Under the pieces are notes generated by a model that made no database searches, was not told the origin of the DNA, and saw only the letters and a list, made by a program, of their open reading frames with translations. Made by a program: the position numbers and the translations under genes. This document shows, piece by piece, positions 11,656 through 23,449 of a stretch of DNA of 64,000 nucleotides. Position 1 is the stretch's first letter; the number at the start of each line of letters is the position of its first letter. Source of the stretch: Antedon mediterranea (lineage: Eukaryota; Echinodermata; Crinoidea; Comatulida; Antedonidae); assembly GCF_964355755.1 (NCBI RefSeq), contig NC_092676.1, forward strand, positions 850,288-914,287, given 5' to 3'.

Positions 11656-12380
11656 AGCCGGGTGTGGCAACAACCCCCGGGAATGTAATGTATACGGGGG
11701 ATCAACGTTTATCAATGTACGTAATTCATTAGCCGGGTGTGGAAACAACCCCCGGGGAATGTAATGTACATGGGGGATCGACGTTTAGAAATGTACGTAA
11801 TTCATTAGCCGGGTGTAGCAACACGCCCAGGGGAATGTAATGTAATCGGGGGATCGACGTTTAGCAATGTACGTAATTCATTAGCCGGGTGTGGCAACAA
11901 CCCCCGGGGAATGTAATGTAAACGGAGGATCGACGTTTAGCAATGTACCTAATTCATTAGCCGGGTGTGGCAACACGCCCAGGGAAATGTAATGTAAACG
12001 GGGGATCGACGTTTAGCAATGAACGTAATTCATTAGCCGGGTGTGGCAACACGCCCAGGGGAATGTAATGTAAACGGGGGATCGACGTTTAGCAATGTAC
12101 GTAATTCATTAGCCGGGTGTGGCAACACGCCCAGGGGAATGTAATGTAAACGGGGGATCGACGTTTAGCAATGAACGTAATTCTTTAGCCGGGTGTGGAA
12201 ACAAGTCCCGGGGAATGTAATGTAAACGGGGGATCGACGTTTGCCAATGTACGTAATTCTTTAGCCGGGTGTGGCAACAACCCCCGTGGAATGTAATGTA
12301 AACGGGGGATCAACGTTTAACAATGTACGTCCATTAGCCGGGTGTGGCAACAACCCCCCAATGTAGTGTAAACGGCAATG
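11656..12380. repeat. 76-bp satellite, about 10 tandem units
   Basis: AGCCGGGTGTGG recurs at 11656, 11731, 11807, 11883, 11959, 12035, 12111, 12187, 12263 and 12336, so the spacing is 75 or 76 bp with a shorter last interval. Each unit contains GGCAACAxxCCC, GGGAATGTAATGTAAACGGG, GGATCGACGTTTAGCAATG and TACGTAATTCATT. Units are highly similar, with two alternating variants (AACACGCCCAGG and AACAACCCCCGG). The array is much more GC-rich than its surroundings and abuts the LINE tail. Confidence 0.95.
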
Positions 12381-12580
12381 CATGTTTTAACAGTTGTAAC
12401 AATGTCAGTATTCATTCCTGATGTATTCTCTTACATGAATTAGGTTGATTGATTTAAAAAGCACGTGAGACGGATGCGTTGTGAATATAAATGCGTTGTT
12501 CATGTTAATGGGTGAAAGTGTACCCGTGTTCTTTAATAAAACTGATCACTTATATTAATTCAGTTCACCGACACGCCACA

Positions 12581-12734
12581 TACTATCTATTTCCGAAGTA
12601 TCATAGAGTATTTGGTAATACAGCATCACATGTGGTGCCTGTATCACGTAAGGTTGGGTTAAGGTTACTACTAGATAATGTGAAACACGTATTTACCAAA
12701 TATTCTTATGATACTCTGGAAATAGATACAGTAC
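12581..12734 (+). mobile_element. MITE family C copy
   Basis: Left arm TACTATCTATTTCCGAAGTA with TATTTGGTAATACAG is inverted at the right as TACCAAATATTC...GATACTCTGGAAATAGATACAGTA. A second copy lies in opposite orientation at 30443-30603, sharing ACAGCATCACA, GTGGTGCCTGTATCA and CTACTAGAT internally. Coding capacity is absent; the 12512-12751 open frame is the element itself. Confidence 0.75.
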
Positions 12735-12752
12735 CAAGAAGAATCACCTGAA

Positions 12753-13285
12753 AAACTCGTCATCAATACACAATATACATTTTTCCAATAAATACTGATA
12801 ACACTATAATCAAAAACAAGCAGGAGTTAGTTAATGGCCACCGATTTGAGACAAACAATACGATGAAAAAAAAAATCTGTTTAAATCGTGTGATCTACCT
12901 CAATGTGAGGATTGTTGTTTAATAAAAAACACTAACATGTATTTGTCACGCTACATCATGTTCTTCTGCAGGCTGGCAAGCTAGTTCAACAAATAAAAAA
13001 CATATTGAAATTAGTTTCATGTAAATTGTTTTCTTACACACAAAGCAGATGGCTGAGTTATTTGTAACAAGAGTGTGTAACAAATGCCAGTCGAGTCTGC
13101 AGCCACATAAAATCAACCAACTATACACTATTAAAAAATCATCAAGCGTTTCTCAATTTCTGTATGTAAACGAAATATATTATTTAAACGCCTCATTTCA
13201 AACAGTCCTCATAAATATTACAATTCAAATAAATTGAATGCCTTAAGTTGAACGACCGTCGGTTCTTTAGAATGTTTAATTGTTC
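12753..13285. other. gene-free DNA
   Basis: No supported feature. The short overlapping open frames at 12946-13128 and 13049-13237 lack any motif. Confidence 0.5.
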
Positions 13286-13350
13286 GCAATGCTGCGCTAT
13301 GCATCACAATGTATTGCAATGCTGCTCTATGCATCACAATGTATTGCAAT
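13286..13350. repeat. 30-bp direct repeat, two copies
   Basis: GCAATGCTGC(G/T)CTATGCATCA followed by CAATGTATT occurs twice in tandem (13286 and 13316), with a third partial GCAAT. Only one substitution separates the copies. Confidence 0.85.
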
Positions 13351-14340
13351 TTGAAATGACTAATTCCGATAGAAAAATAACACAAATGTCGCCGATTCAT
13401 CTCGTCTTAAATGACAATATACACCAAAAAGTGGCTGCAAATCAGTTGTACCTGTTCTAATTCATTGTTCACGTGACTGTTTGCCCAGATCGTATCGTCT
13501 GCTTTAGATTCAGACGAACAAAGCTAAGGATTTTCTAAGCTTAGCTCATCATACAATCTATCATCAATCAGGACTGTTTATCCAAAATTCAATTACAGTT
13601 TAACAATGAAAAACCCTGAACACAGTTCAATGTTCCATTATATTCTTTAATTAAATTACGATAGATCATTGTGTCGAAAGGCATGAAAGGATCACAATTA
13701 TATTTTAAGAGTAAGCCAAAATATCCACTGTCAATATTACCCTCCTTGACGCGCACGTGACGCCCTATAGAGTACGTATTATGTATGCCGATTAAACAGT
13801 AACGATTTATATACAATTCTTTTTCATTTCAATTATACCATTTTACGGTCGTCGCGCGCGCCCAACGCACAATTTTTTTCGGCGTCGGTCGTTTGCATCG
13901 TGTCGCTCAATTCAAAAACACTAATTTATTCCCGTGATTTCAAGAAAGGGATATTTTGAGTAAATATAGGCCTAAAAAGGGGTAAAACTGTGAGTAAATA
14001 TCTATCTTTAAAACTCCAAGTAGGTCATATTCAAACACATTTAAAGCACATCAGGCAGCGTTTATTAGGCGTTTACACCAGCAGTATGGTACTCACGATT
14101 GAATTAAAAATTAAATTAGATTTAATTTAATTTGAATACCGATAACTAGTGCAAGTCAGCGGCAGCATATGAACTGCTGTCCAGATGTTGACGAAAAAAG
14201 CTTTTTATAACGACGTTTGTTAGTTTAACAAATCAAAGTATTTCCTCTTACAAATTGAGTGTTTTTCTAGAATTTGCATTGTGCATTGGTGGATTTATTT
14301 CTTTCCAACATCTACTTCCTTTTTGGATAAACGAACATTA
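13351..14340. other. gene-free DNA
   Basis: I see nothing organised here beyond a CpG-rich patch near 13847-13905 (GTCGTCGCGCGCGCCCAACG). No coding evidence. Confidence 0.5.
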
Positions 14341-14520
14341 AAGCTTGGTTCCCACTAGAACGTAACGCAAGGACGTAAACGCAACGCAAGCGTTTTAACC
14401 AATGACAAGCGAAGTTATAGACATTTAGCAATCACAAGCGAATAAGCCATCGCTTGTGATTGGTCAATTCACTTGCGTTGCGTTACGTCCTTGCGTTGCG
14501 TCGCTAGTGAGAACCACGCT
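14341..14520. mobile_element. MITE family A, well-preserved copy
   Basis: This is one of the best copies. Left terminus AAAGCTTGGTTCCCACTAG, then GTAACGCAAGGACGTAAACG, CCAATGACAAGCGAAG; the right half mirrors it with CATCGCTTGTGATTGGTCAA, TTGCGTTGCGTTACGTCC and GCTAGTGAGAACCACGCT. The whole element folds back on itself. There is no open frame of note. Confidence 0.9.
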
Positions 14521-14640
14521 CCAAGCTCGGTTCCCACTAGGACGTAACGCAAGGACGTAGACGCAACGCAAGCGAGTTGACCAATCACAAACGACAGTTC
14601 GAATAATCCATCTCTGGAGATTGGTCAAATCATACGATTC
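14521..14640. mobile_element. MITE family A, right-truncated copy
   Basis: It begins at CCAAGCTCGGTTCCCACTAG directly after the previous copy and carries GTTGACCAATCACAAACGAC and a mutated core. The right arm is lost near 14640. Confidence 0.75.
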
Positions 14641-14667
14641 ATCAATACACTGACATTGGTCGATTTT

Positions 14668-14791
14668 TAAAGCTTAGTTCCCAACGCAACGCAAGCGCAA
14701 CGCGCCAATCACAGCGCAATAAATCATCAGTTATCGCGTCGTGATTGGTAAAATTACAAGTTGCGCTTACGTCTTTACGCTGGGTCCTTAG
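14668..14791. mobile_element. MITE family A, internally deleted copy
   Basis: AAAGCTTAGTTCCCAACGCA opens the element; GCGTCGTGATTGGTAAAATT and GCGCTTACGTCTTTACGC are the right half. It is the third family-A element in a 450-bp cluster. Confidence 0.75.
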
Positions 14792-14796
14792 ATACG

Positions 14797-16027
14797 TATT
14801 TAATAGTTCAATAGAGCTTTCTTCTAATATCACAACAATTCTTCTTCAAATCTTTGGATTTTTAATCTAATTTAAACACAAAACAATTTTCTAGGATGAA
14901 TTTGATATTCGGAATTTAAACCAAAAATGTCGACAGATATAAGAACGAACCTTCATGGTCTTGTATGATTGGCATCGTGTTATTGAATTAGTAAACTAAG
15001 CCTAGCACTTTAAACGAGTTTCAGAAAATTGTTTTTCAAATACAACATACTTTTCTATACGTTAATTTCCTTCGTATTTTTCCCATGAGATGAAAAAGGC
15101 TGCAATTTCTCGTCTGAGAATGGTATTAATTGCACAGTGCAATGTTACATAAAGAAAAGATGTTAGCTAGTGGATCGATATAAAGTACTTACTTAAGTAC
15201 TTACTTGATCGGTCACCATTCGACATTCATTAGTGTCTCAATTAACCTTAAAATGTATTTATTTTGTTATATCGGAATTAGATTAACGTAATAACATCCA
15301 AATGAATAAAGAGTGGTCATACGCACCCACACGTACGCACGTTAATAAATATTTAACTGAATTTATTAAGATCGTTATAATGAATATGCCTACAGCAATA
15401 CTTTCACGAAACGTCATTTCCACGATACGTTTAAATCTCCCTGACTACTAACGGGGTATAACTAATGCATTGCAATGTACCATTAGGATTGGCCGCTGGA
15501 TATTCATTTACATAACTTGAATTATGACCAATGTCTTTTAGATCATAAAACGAAACGCGATGAATAATTGTAAATCCAAAATTTACTTTATGAGACGGTG
15601 ATGATTTTTAAACATTTTTATGATTATCGGTTTTTTGGTAAATTGATATAGATGATGATAGACCATGAGGTGAATTTAACCATTCATTTTTTCATTTCAT
15701 TTTAGGACGACAAACTCACCAGTCGAAGCCCTTTCCACCTTTAAGTTATATATCAAGAATATAATTCAATAAAGAGCATTTAAGTAAAGTTAAATGTCAC
15801 CAATTAGAATGACAAGTAAGTAATTAGTAGATACAACACACGGGGTGAACAACCATCTATCTTTCGCATCCCTAACTCCACTGATGACATTTGCAATAAA
15901 AACTGAAATTGGAGTTTTCCTTTCATATTCTGAAATTGTGAGATAATTATCAAAAGTGCCGCGGTACAGTAGTAATTTGCTTTATATACACATTTCTACA
16001 AGCTTGATTTCTATTTGGACGCAACGT
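14797..16027. other. gene-free DNA
   Basis: No gene or organised repeat found. A short direct repeat of AAGTACTTACTT occurs near 15184-15206. Confidence 0.5.
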
Positions 16028-16178
16028 AAAGCTTGGTTCCCACTAGGACGTAACGCAAGGACGTAAACGCAACGCAAGCGAGTTGACCAATGACAAGCGA
16101 CAGTTTGAATAATCCATCGCATGTGATTGGACGTTGCGTTACGTCCTTGTGTTGCGTCCCTAGTGGAAACCAAGCATT
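16028..16178. mobile_element. MITE family A copy (first of a tandem pair)
   Basis: AAAGCTTGGTTCCCACTAGG at the left; CGTTGCGTTACGTCCTTGTG and GTGGAAACCAAGC at the right. The core has TTGACCAATGACAAGCGACA. A further GGACGCAACG fragment lies just upstream at 16017. Confidence 0.9.
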
Positions 16179-16320
16179 AGGACGGCGAGAGCGCAGCGCA
16201 ATGTGTCGACTAACAACCACGACGCGATGGATCACCCGAATTGTCACGTGCCATTGGTCAACTCACCTACGTTGTGCCTACGTCATTGCGTCGCGTCACA
16301 AGTGGGGACCAAGCTTTAAT
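16179..16320. mobile_element. MITE family A copy (second of a tandem pair)
   Basis: The left terminus is shortened (AGGACGGCGAGAGCGCAGCG). The right side is intact: CATTGGTCAACTCACCTACG, TACGTCATTGCGTCGCGTC, GGGGACCAAGCTTTAA. It abuts the first copy head to tail. Confidence 0.8.
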
Positions 16321-16679
16321 CTTCATTCAATTTTCCCTTCCTTTTCTGTAATCTGATTTCTTTTCTATTTTTCTCATAATGTTATGTCTGTGCAAAACCT
16401 CCGTGTAATTTGAAATGGCGAAATAAAATATGGCCAAATGATATATGATATGTAATGGTACAATATGATACGAAAAATATACGAAAGAAAGTTTATTATA
16501 TTCAATTCAATTAAATTTAGCAGAATATTTATATCTTTTTTTCATACAAAAACCAGTATCAGCCATATTGAAAAAGTATTCGTTTCACTTTCATGCTGAA
16601 ATTATTTCGTTTAAAAATAATTATTTGGATGTTGTCAAACAGGTAAAGGTGTGTTTTTAATTATCAAGGTAAATTATGA

Positions 16680-16830
16680 GGTGGTGCGATCCTTGGAGCG
16701 AAACCCGAGGCCCGATCAGTAAACCCGGTCAAGCACGCAGGAGCAATAGCCCAGGTGTTGGAGCACGAAAGGCACAAGGTCTTGTCTAACACCAACATCC
16801 GCTTTCCTAGCAGGGGGAAGTAAATAGTAT
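16680..16830. other. GC-rich block of unknown origin
   Basis: About 150 bp is clearly richer in G+C than the flanks, with GAAACCCGAGGCCCG, AAACCCGGTCAAGCACGC and CTAGCAGGGGGAAG. One - strand frame is open across it and reads plausibly as peptide, but I recognise no family. It could be an old transposon or SINE fragment, or a structured RNA. I cannot match it to any standard snRNA, 5S RNA or tRNA. Confidence 0.35.
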
Positions 16831-17711
16831 TCAGTGGCCCCATTTATCAAGATTTTATTCAACAATTCTGTATTTTGTCAGAGTTATTAAAGTTTGTCCG
16901 CAATCACCACGATAATCTTTTCCTGGTTTGTGCTGGAATCAACGTGGGTTCGGCGGAACCTTTTAAAGTGCAGTACAATTATGATATTACAGAACCGCAG
17001 AATGTATTAATATTATAATATACGTTACCAAGGACCCTGGATGTGGGTGTGTCTAATATACCGCCCTCTAAGTGACGCGCGAATTTGTATCATTCTCAAA
17101 TGTATAATGATATATATATACATTAATAATATAAAAGAGGTACTCTCCCTTTAAAGCAACTAGAAATATTGTTGTAGGCAATAATTAAAGAGAAACAATT
17201 ATTTTTGATTGAAACATGAATCCAAACTTCCCAAAACCTGCTTGTTTACGCGACGTGCCTGGTCAACGGGTCAGTTGTGGCGATCAACACGTCACATCAT
17301 TTGTTACGCTATAAGTGTTGATCTTGGTGGGTGGTCGCGTTAATTACTTCAATCACAAAATGAAGAACAAATCAGTAATTCATTTTCAAACGTTAAACTT
17401 GATAATGAACATAATTGGATGCTGACTGGGGACCACACAACAGGCGAATAGCGCGCCAACCAGCAGACTAGAAAACCGCATGTAACACTATAACTGTATT
17501 CCTGAACGGAATGTTTTAACGAGGTATGTTATGACATGAATTAAGAACATATTAAATGACGGCTTTTCTCGCACTTTCTGAATAATTGTCTATAAATTGT
17601 GTACAGTGTTGTAAACCATAAACGCGTTTTTGTTTGTAACGCGATGCACTGCGCGTGCGCAATTCAAGCGCAAAAAAGGTCATTTTTATCCGATCTTTGA
17701 TAAAAACGTAC
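16831..17711. other. gene-free DNA
   Basis: No supported feature. A CpG-containing stretch near 17637-17665 includes CTGCGCGTGCGCAATTC, which resembles an NRF-1 type site, but no gene start is evident. Confidence 0.45.
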
Positions 17712-17837
17712 TTAAGCTCTGTCTACACTATAAAAAAAAAGTGTGATGTGCTCAAATACGGTAGTGATAAGGCCATGTATGGGCACATCACTTTTCTTTG
17801 TCACATAAAGTTTGATAGTGTAGACAGAGCTGCTTTA
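17712..17837. mobile_element. MITE family B copy
   Basis: TTAAGCTCTGTCTACACTAT at the left is mirrored by AAGTTTGATAGTGTAGACAG and AGCTGCTTTA at the right. The left half is shortened by an A-rich deletion. It shares GTGATGTGC and GGGCACATCAC with the other family-B copies. Confidence 0.85.
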
Positions 17838-18429
17838 GATCAATAATAATATACGATACGATTGACCACGTAAACATGTGTGTACTTTCAAACATAATAT
17901 TATGGAAGTTGTAAAACCATATTGCTGTCATTTAAATGTATATAAAAGTCAACATTAAAGTGCAAATCTCATTTAATCATTCGTTTAAATAAATTTACCA
18001 ATTATTCCATCCATTTCTGCATTAACCTAAGCTGACTACCGGATACACGTTATTGGTCTACAGACATACAAATGAGTGTCTGCCATTTAACAACCTATTA
18101 CAAATACTATTTTAAGTCTACTTTGTGGTCTCACTTGCATATGTTTATGATTTTCAAATTTTATATTTCATTTTATGTCAGACAAAGTCACAAGTTACAA
18201 TTAAAATCCTTCAGTTTGCATCCTCAACAACACCCGGTATAATTCAATTTGGTTCCTGTCTGACAGAATTCATGATGTACTAATGTCATCCGATTGTGCA
18301 GACAGTTTGACAGTACCTCCATGTTTTGACGAAACGGCAACACAAAGGAAAACTCGCCTGCTAGACCATTCCGTCATTTGAGTCTATAGTCTAGCGGAAC
18401 GATAAAAATCCTGAGAAACATGAAATGTA

Positions 18430-18570
18430 TACGTTTGGTTTCCACTATGAACGTTACGTAGGACGTAACGTATGACGTATGGGGCAACCTAAGTAATTTG
18501 ACCAATGATAAGCGATAGATTATCCAAACTGTCGCCTACCAACATAGCTTGCTTTGCGTCCTGCTACTGT
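18430..18570. mobile_element. MITE family A, diverged copy
   Basis: TTTGGTTTCCACTATGAACG, GACGTAACGTATGACGTA, TTTGACCAATGATAAGCGAT and TTTGCGTCCTGCTA are family-A features with many substitutions. The right terminus is eroded. Confidence 0.65.
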
Positions 18571-19336
18571 TCATTTTTAACTAATTTCGTATTCCGTACA
18601 AACGTATGTGTGTTGCCGAAAAAACATAACGTAGTCCAACGTTCCAACCAGCCACTGAACTGAATACGGGCTCCATGTGAACAACGAGATTGAATTATAA
18701 CCATATGAGAAAACAAACACATTTTATCTAAAAGAAACCGACAACAAAAATTGGAGTTTCCACACAAAATTCTACTGACATAGAACTTTAAATAAATGTA
18801 GATATGTAAAGATCAGAATGAGTGTGTGTTGTTGTGGGTAACGTATTCATCACAGAATAACGCTTGAAAACATGCGCCGTAGGCGTTTATCAACATACCT
18901 GTTTTCAAAGGTGAGAAAAGTTTGTGGTGAAGAAAGTTGCTTTAGGGGTTGGAATTAAATCAGAAAAACATGGTGTTGCAGAAAAGAACACCCATGAGTT
19001 GAAATGAACAACTAGTAACAAATTGATTATAACTGCCATAATAATTTTGTTTCATAAAGAAATGGTCTATGAGAGTCGCCAACCTATCTGTCTTCTAAAT
19101 TAGATGCTGTATCCATTTAAGTTCATTTATAATGTAAGTGATTGTCACACGTTAAAGTATTTAAAAAAAGATATGTTTACATGTAGGCCAACTTTGACAG
19201 CGATTTTGTCGCAAAAGCATGTCGTCCTCGTTTTAACAATGAATAAATAATATGATATAGAACAGTATGCGTTCTTTATGATATACAGTCCAAAATATTA
19301 AAATGAGTCGCATTGTAATTAAAGTGGAATACGTTG
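18571..19336. other. gene-free DNA
   Basis: No gene or organised repeat is apparent. Confidence 0.5.
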
Positions 19337-19665
19337 ATGTTTTGTGTTAAATGTCTATAGATACTTTGTAATGTTTTTTTGCTGAATGTCTATAGACACT
19401 TTCCTGTTTTGTATTAAATGTATATATAAACTTTTTAATTGTTGTCTTGAATGTCTATATATACATGATACTGTTTTGTGTTAAATGTCTATATAGACTT
19501 TAGGCCTATAATATTAATTTTGTGTTGAATGTCTATATATACTATAGATACTTTTTATTTTCTTGTCTTGAATGTCTATATACTGTTTTGTGTTTAATGT
19601 CTATAGATACTTTATAATGTTTTGAGTCTAATGCCTATGTATATTTTGTAATGTCTAAATGTTTT
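19337..19665. repeat. degenerate tandem array (about 35-55 bp units)
   Basis: TTTTGTGTTAAATGTCTATA and variants (TTGAATGTCTATATATAC, TTTAATGTCTATAGATAC) recur about eight times with uneven spacing. It is an old, diverged tandem repeat without coding potential. Confidence 0.75.
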
Positions 19666-20245
19666 AATATTCAATGTTCCTTCTGTGTTATATTATCCAA
19701 TTACATATATATTAACAACAACCAATATTAAATGCAGATTAAGAATATTAAAAACATAAAACAATCCTAGTCAGATAAATGCCACGTGGTCTTTAAACGG
19801 GTTTAAAATACTCTTTACCAAAGATCGCCGTCTGCATTATTTCATAGCTGGCTGGGGTTGAAATAAGTACGGCAGGAAATCTTAACTTAAGTAGCTTGTT
19901 TTTTCTTAAAATCAAGCACATTTTATTAGATTAAATGTGTTGTATATCATTCCACACCGACATCTTCTAAAAGCCCTAATAGCAACGGACGCACACAGAA
20001 TGTATAAGCATTGGTTTGTTACCGTTGGACAGGTCATGCTGTGCATAGACGTATCTCTTTCGCCTACGAGGAAGTCAGCCCTGACGTTTATTGATCCACA
20101 TTGCCTATAATAAGATTATCAGTTTCAGATTTTGTCAACATCAAAATCACGTCCAGCTTAGGTAGCTAGTAGGCCTATCATTTCTCTTCGTTTATCAGTA
20201 TGCATAGAGAGACGTACACAAACTTGTTATCGTTATGAAAATTGA
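19666..20245. other. gene-free DNA
   Basis: No supported feature is visible. Confidence 0.5.
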
Positions 20246-20290
20246 ACGTGCGCGAATCACGTATGTGCGCATCACGCGTGCGCGCACCAC
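20246..20290. repeat. 15-bp CpG-rich tandem repeat, three copies
   Basis: ACGTGCGCGAATCAC, GTATGTGCGCATCAC and GCGTGCGCGCACCAC lie head to tail. The - strand open frame over this region (20178-20360) is a product of the repeat. Confidence 0.7.
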
Positions 20291-20974
20291 ATTGTACCTT
20301 TTTTTTGTAGATGGTGTTTCCATAATGTACATGACATGCGCATAGTCTACCGATGATCAAATTGCATTAAGCTAATAACATGACTATTGGGTAATACATA
20401 GAATTACTGCTGCTAATTCTACCCAATTTAGCTAGTACTATTGATTAACCTGTCTACTCCGTTCACTGCATGATTGTGTCTATTTCTCTGTAAATCTGTA
20501 ATGCTCGTTTTAACCACCGATCGATAAAATTGTTTCGCTTTAAAAGCCTTTACCATAGTTGATATCAATAAAAACACACGGTACAGACTGTAAAACGGTA
20601 TACGCTATATTAGGTATATGGATATGTAATTTAGCCAGTGTGTTAACATCTCATTTAAAATGTACAACGTTTTATAAAATTGTGGATTGCGTAGCCAACA
20701 TACTGTATAGGCATAATATATATGAATATGATAATTATTAATCAGGCCTCACCCAACAGGCTGGCGTCCGGAATATATAAGTTTGAGGAAGGATAGGAGG
20801 GGATGTTGTTGACTTTTAATTATCAAAACGTCGACACAAACAAAATAGTAAAGGAAATCGTAAAAATAAGATTTTCGGGTTCAACAGTAATAACAATCAA
20901 AATTTGTGTTAACAGACAGTTCATAACGTGCTAGTTACATTCTGTTAAATCTTAAAGTCCAGTTTTCATAGTTC
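20291..20974. other. gene-free DNA
   Basis: I see no gene or organised repeat. Confidence 0.45.
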
Positions 20975-21231
20975 AGCTTGCTTCCCCATATAGGACGCAA
21001 CGCAACGGCGCAATGAGTTGACTAATCACAAGCGACACAGATCCACCGGGCCGTGATTGGTCAAAATATTGCAATGCACGTACGTCGTTGCGTTGCGTCT
21101 ATAGTTGACGCAACGCAAGTACGTACGTGCAACGAAAGCGAATTGACCACAGTTCGAGTAATCCATCGGTTGTGATTGGTAAAATCACTTACGTAGCGTT
21201 GTGTTGCGTCGCTAGCGGAAACCAAGCTTAA
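20975..21231. mobile_element. two fused MITE family A copies
   Basis: First half: AGCTTGCTTCCCCATATAGG, GACTAATCACAAGCGACA, CGTGATTGGTCAAAATATTG and GTCGTTGCGTTGCGTCTATA. Second half: TTGACGCAACGCAAGTACGT, a core with CGGTTGTGATTGGTAAAATC, and GTTGCGTCGCTAGCGGAAAC ending CCAAGCTTAA. They share one junction near 21105. Confidence 0.85.
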
Positions 21232-21249
21232 TTGGGAACCAATCTTCAA

Positions 21250-22797
21250 GATATACCATAATGTTATACACATTCTTACTAGTGCAGCAGTCAAACATGA
21301 ATGATCGTCATCCACACATTTGCTAATCACTATCAATTATTGTGCCACACGAATTAACTCAATGGCGACTTTGTCTCTTTATCTCAGTTATTAATACGTT
21401 CCTAAAGAACACCAGACAATCTTCATCATCATTTGCAATGATCAATAGAAGTACTTAGGTGTATACTTTACAGTGTTGTTTACAAAAGACTTATTAAAAT
21501 CTGTTATTAATACTGCCACTAATACTCTACTATAAATTGCCTTATTAAAATACAAGGACATCGCCCTCTCACGCTTCTTAACGTCAGACAGAGAATTAAA
21601 AGTTAGAATAACATAGGTGGCAGCACAACTAACAAATAAAGATAAAATGGGAAACAACAGCTTCCAAAGAAAACTAAGATTCATCATCAGTTAATTCAAT
21701 CAGTATAATACAGTTAAAAGTAGGAATACTTCGCATATTACGCTGTACAGTTGTTATATACTCCCTATAAAACTGTATATTCAAAATCATCGTCATTTTG
21801 CAGTAGATTCAACATATAGGACCAAGATGTCCTTTTAGTAAATTGATTTGATTGATTTGTATGATATAAATAAATCAACTAAACATATACATTTAAAGAA
21901 CCAATAAGGTATTAGTATAAGGTAATTAGTAGGGGGCTTTTTATCTAATTCAAATTAAAGAAATAAGAAAAGAGAATGTTTCTCTCGAATTTGAAATGTT
22001 TATCAATTAAACTGTCGCCCTCTAATGGCAGTGAAACTTTTACAGACGGATAGGTGGCAGCATATTAAATTTAAAAACGTGTGGCAGACAAAGAAGTGTG
22101 TAACCAAGACAACACTGATCCTAACTGAGATAAGTCGATAAATAACACAAACTTCAAATTAATATGTAGGCCTAATTAATAATAGTTGCTTGTTTTTGTC
22201 AAGGTACTCGGGTATGTCTACTGTACTTACCAGACCGTTAAAAATGGTAGTGTTTATTTTAATAACTATAGGTCTAGCTAGTTACTTTCATTATTTGCGA
22301 GAAATAATATTTTTATCTACTTTTTGTGAGGCGGAACATGCGTCCCAATCAAGGGGTTAGGGATATATGTTTCCAGTGGACTGGCCTTACGCGCTATAAA
22401 TAATTATAAGTTTTAAATCTTTTAAAGATACGTGCGGAGATTCACGAAATTCGGTGGATCCTCCGTGACAAAACAGGGAGAGACATCCGGAGCCCAACTG
22501 TACAAACGTTTGTTATTCTGATCAAATTGCCTAAAATTACTTTTTATTAGCATTCAATAAATTATTGGCAGTATACTGAAGTTCAATGGGAAGTCATTAG
22601 GTATAGTGATAATAGAGTTGAAAGAGAGGTATAGCGGAACAATAAACACTCATCTCGTTTATCTACAATGTATCAGCGAAATTATGTTTATGAAAATTAG
22701 CTATTATTCACAGGAAGTTTATAAATATGAACTAATTAAGTACAATAAATGTATGGGTGGATATTAATATTGTTGTAAATCAGATTTATTAATATCC
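21250..22797. other. gene-free DNA
   Basis: Short open frames at 21061-21336 (MITE reading) and 21442-21687 carry no known motif. No exon signals with coding support were found. Confidence 0.45.
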
Positions 22798-22915
22798 GCT
22801 AGGACGTACCCAAATTCAAATAATTTAGACCCATTCAATATCTAACATTCTGTCGCTTGTGATTGGTCAACTTTACTTGCGCTTAAAATCCTTGTATATT
22901 GCATTGGGAACCAAG
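22798..22915. mobile_element. MITE family A, degraded copy
   Basis: CTAGGACGTACCCA at the left, CTGTCGCTTGTGATTGGTCA in the right core, and ATTGGGAACCAAG at the right end. The left core is lost. Confidence 0.7.
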
Positions 22916-23449
22916 ATGAGTTTTTGCTAAGGGATGAATATACATAAACTATGTATAGTTTGTTTTAACCTTTGTCAAAATTAAGCCACGATATAACTAG
23001 CTGGATGAATGACAATAGCCATATCCATTAAAATAAATACACTTATTTATTCACAGTAAAACAACAAACAATAACTAGTTTAAAAACTATTTATTGTTTA
23101 AAAACAATCTAAAACTTACATGAATTTATTGCGATTATTACAAGCTCGACTTACATAATGTAGTCTTAAAAGATTAATACAGTATTTATGGTGTCTTTGA
23201 ATTGAAGGTTTTAGTTGTTACTAGGATCTAATATTACAATGTGACAAATCATAAGCTATCACGTGTGCTGAACATAGACTGTAAGCATTATAACTGATGT
23301 GAAGGTTTAATGCCTTATTGGAGGAAAAGTGTGTAATTATACACACATAGCTCGAATTGTGTTATAACTCGATAATAATACGGTATAGAAACAAGTAAGT
23401 AGATTAACAATATAGAGTCATATAAATACCAGTGTAACAAGAAATTGCG
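22916..23449. other. gene-free DNA
   Basis: No supported feature is visible. Confidence 0.45.

Noticed and set aside
11656-12380. A 5S rRNA or snRNA tandem cluster
   Set aside because: The 76-bp unit is too short and has no match to conserved 5S, U1, U2 or U6 segments.
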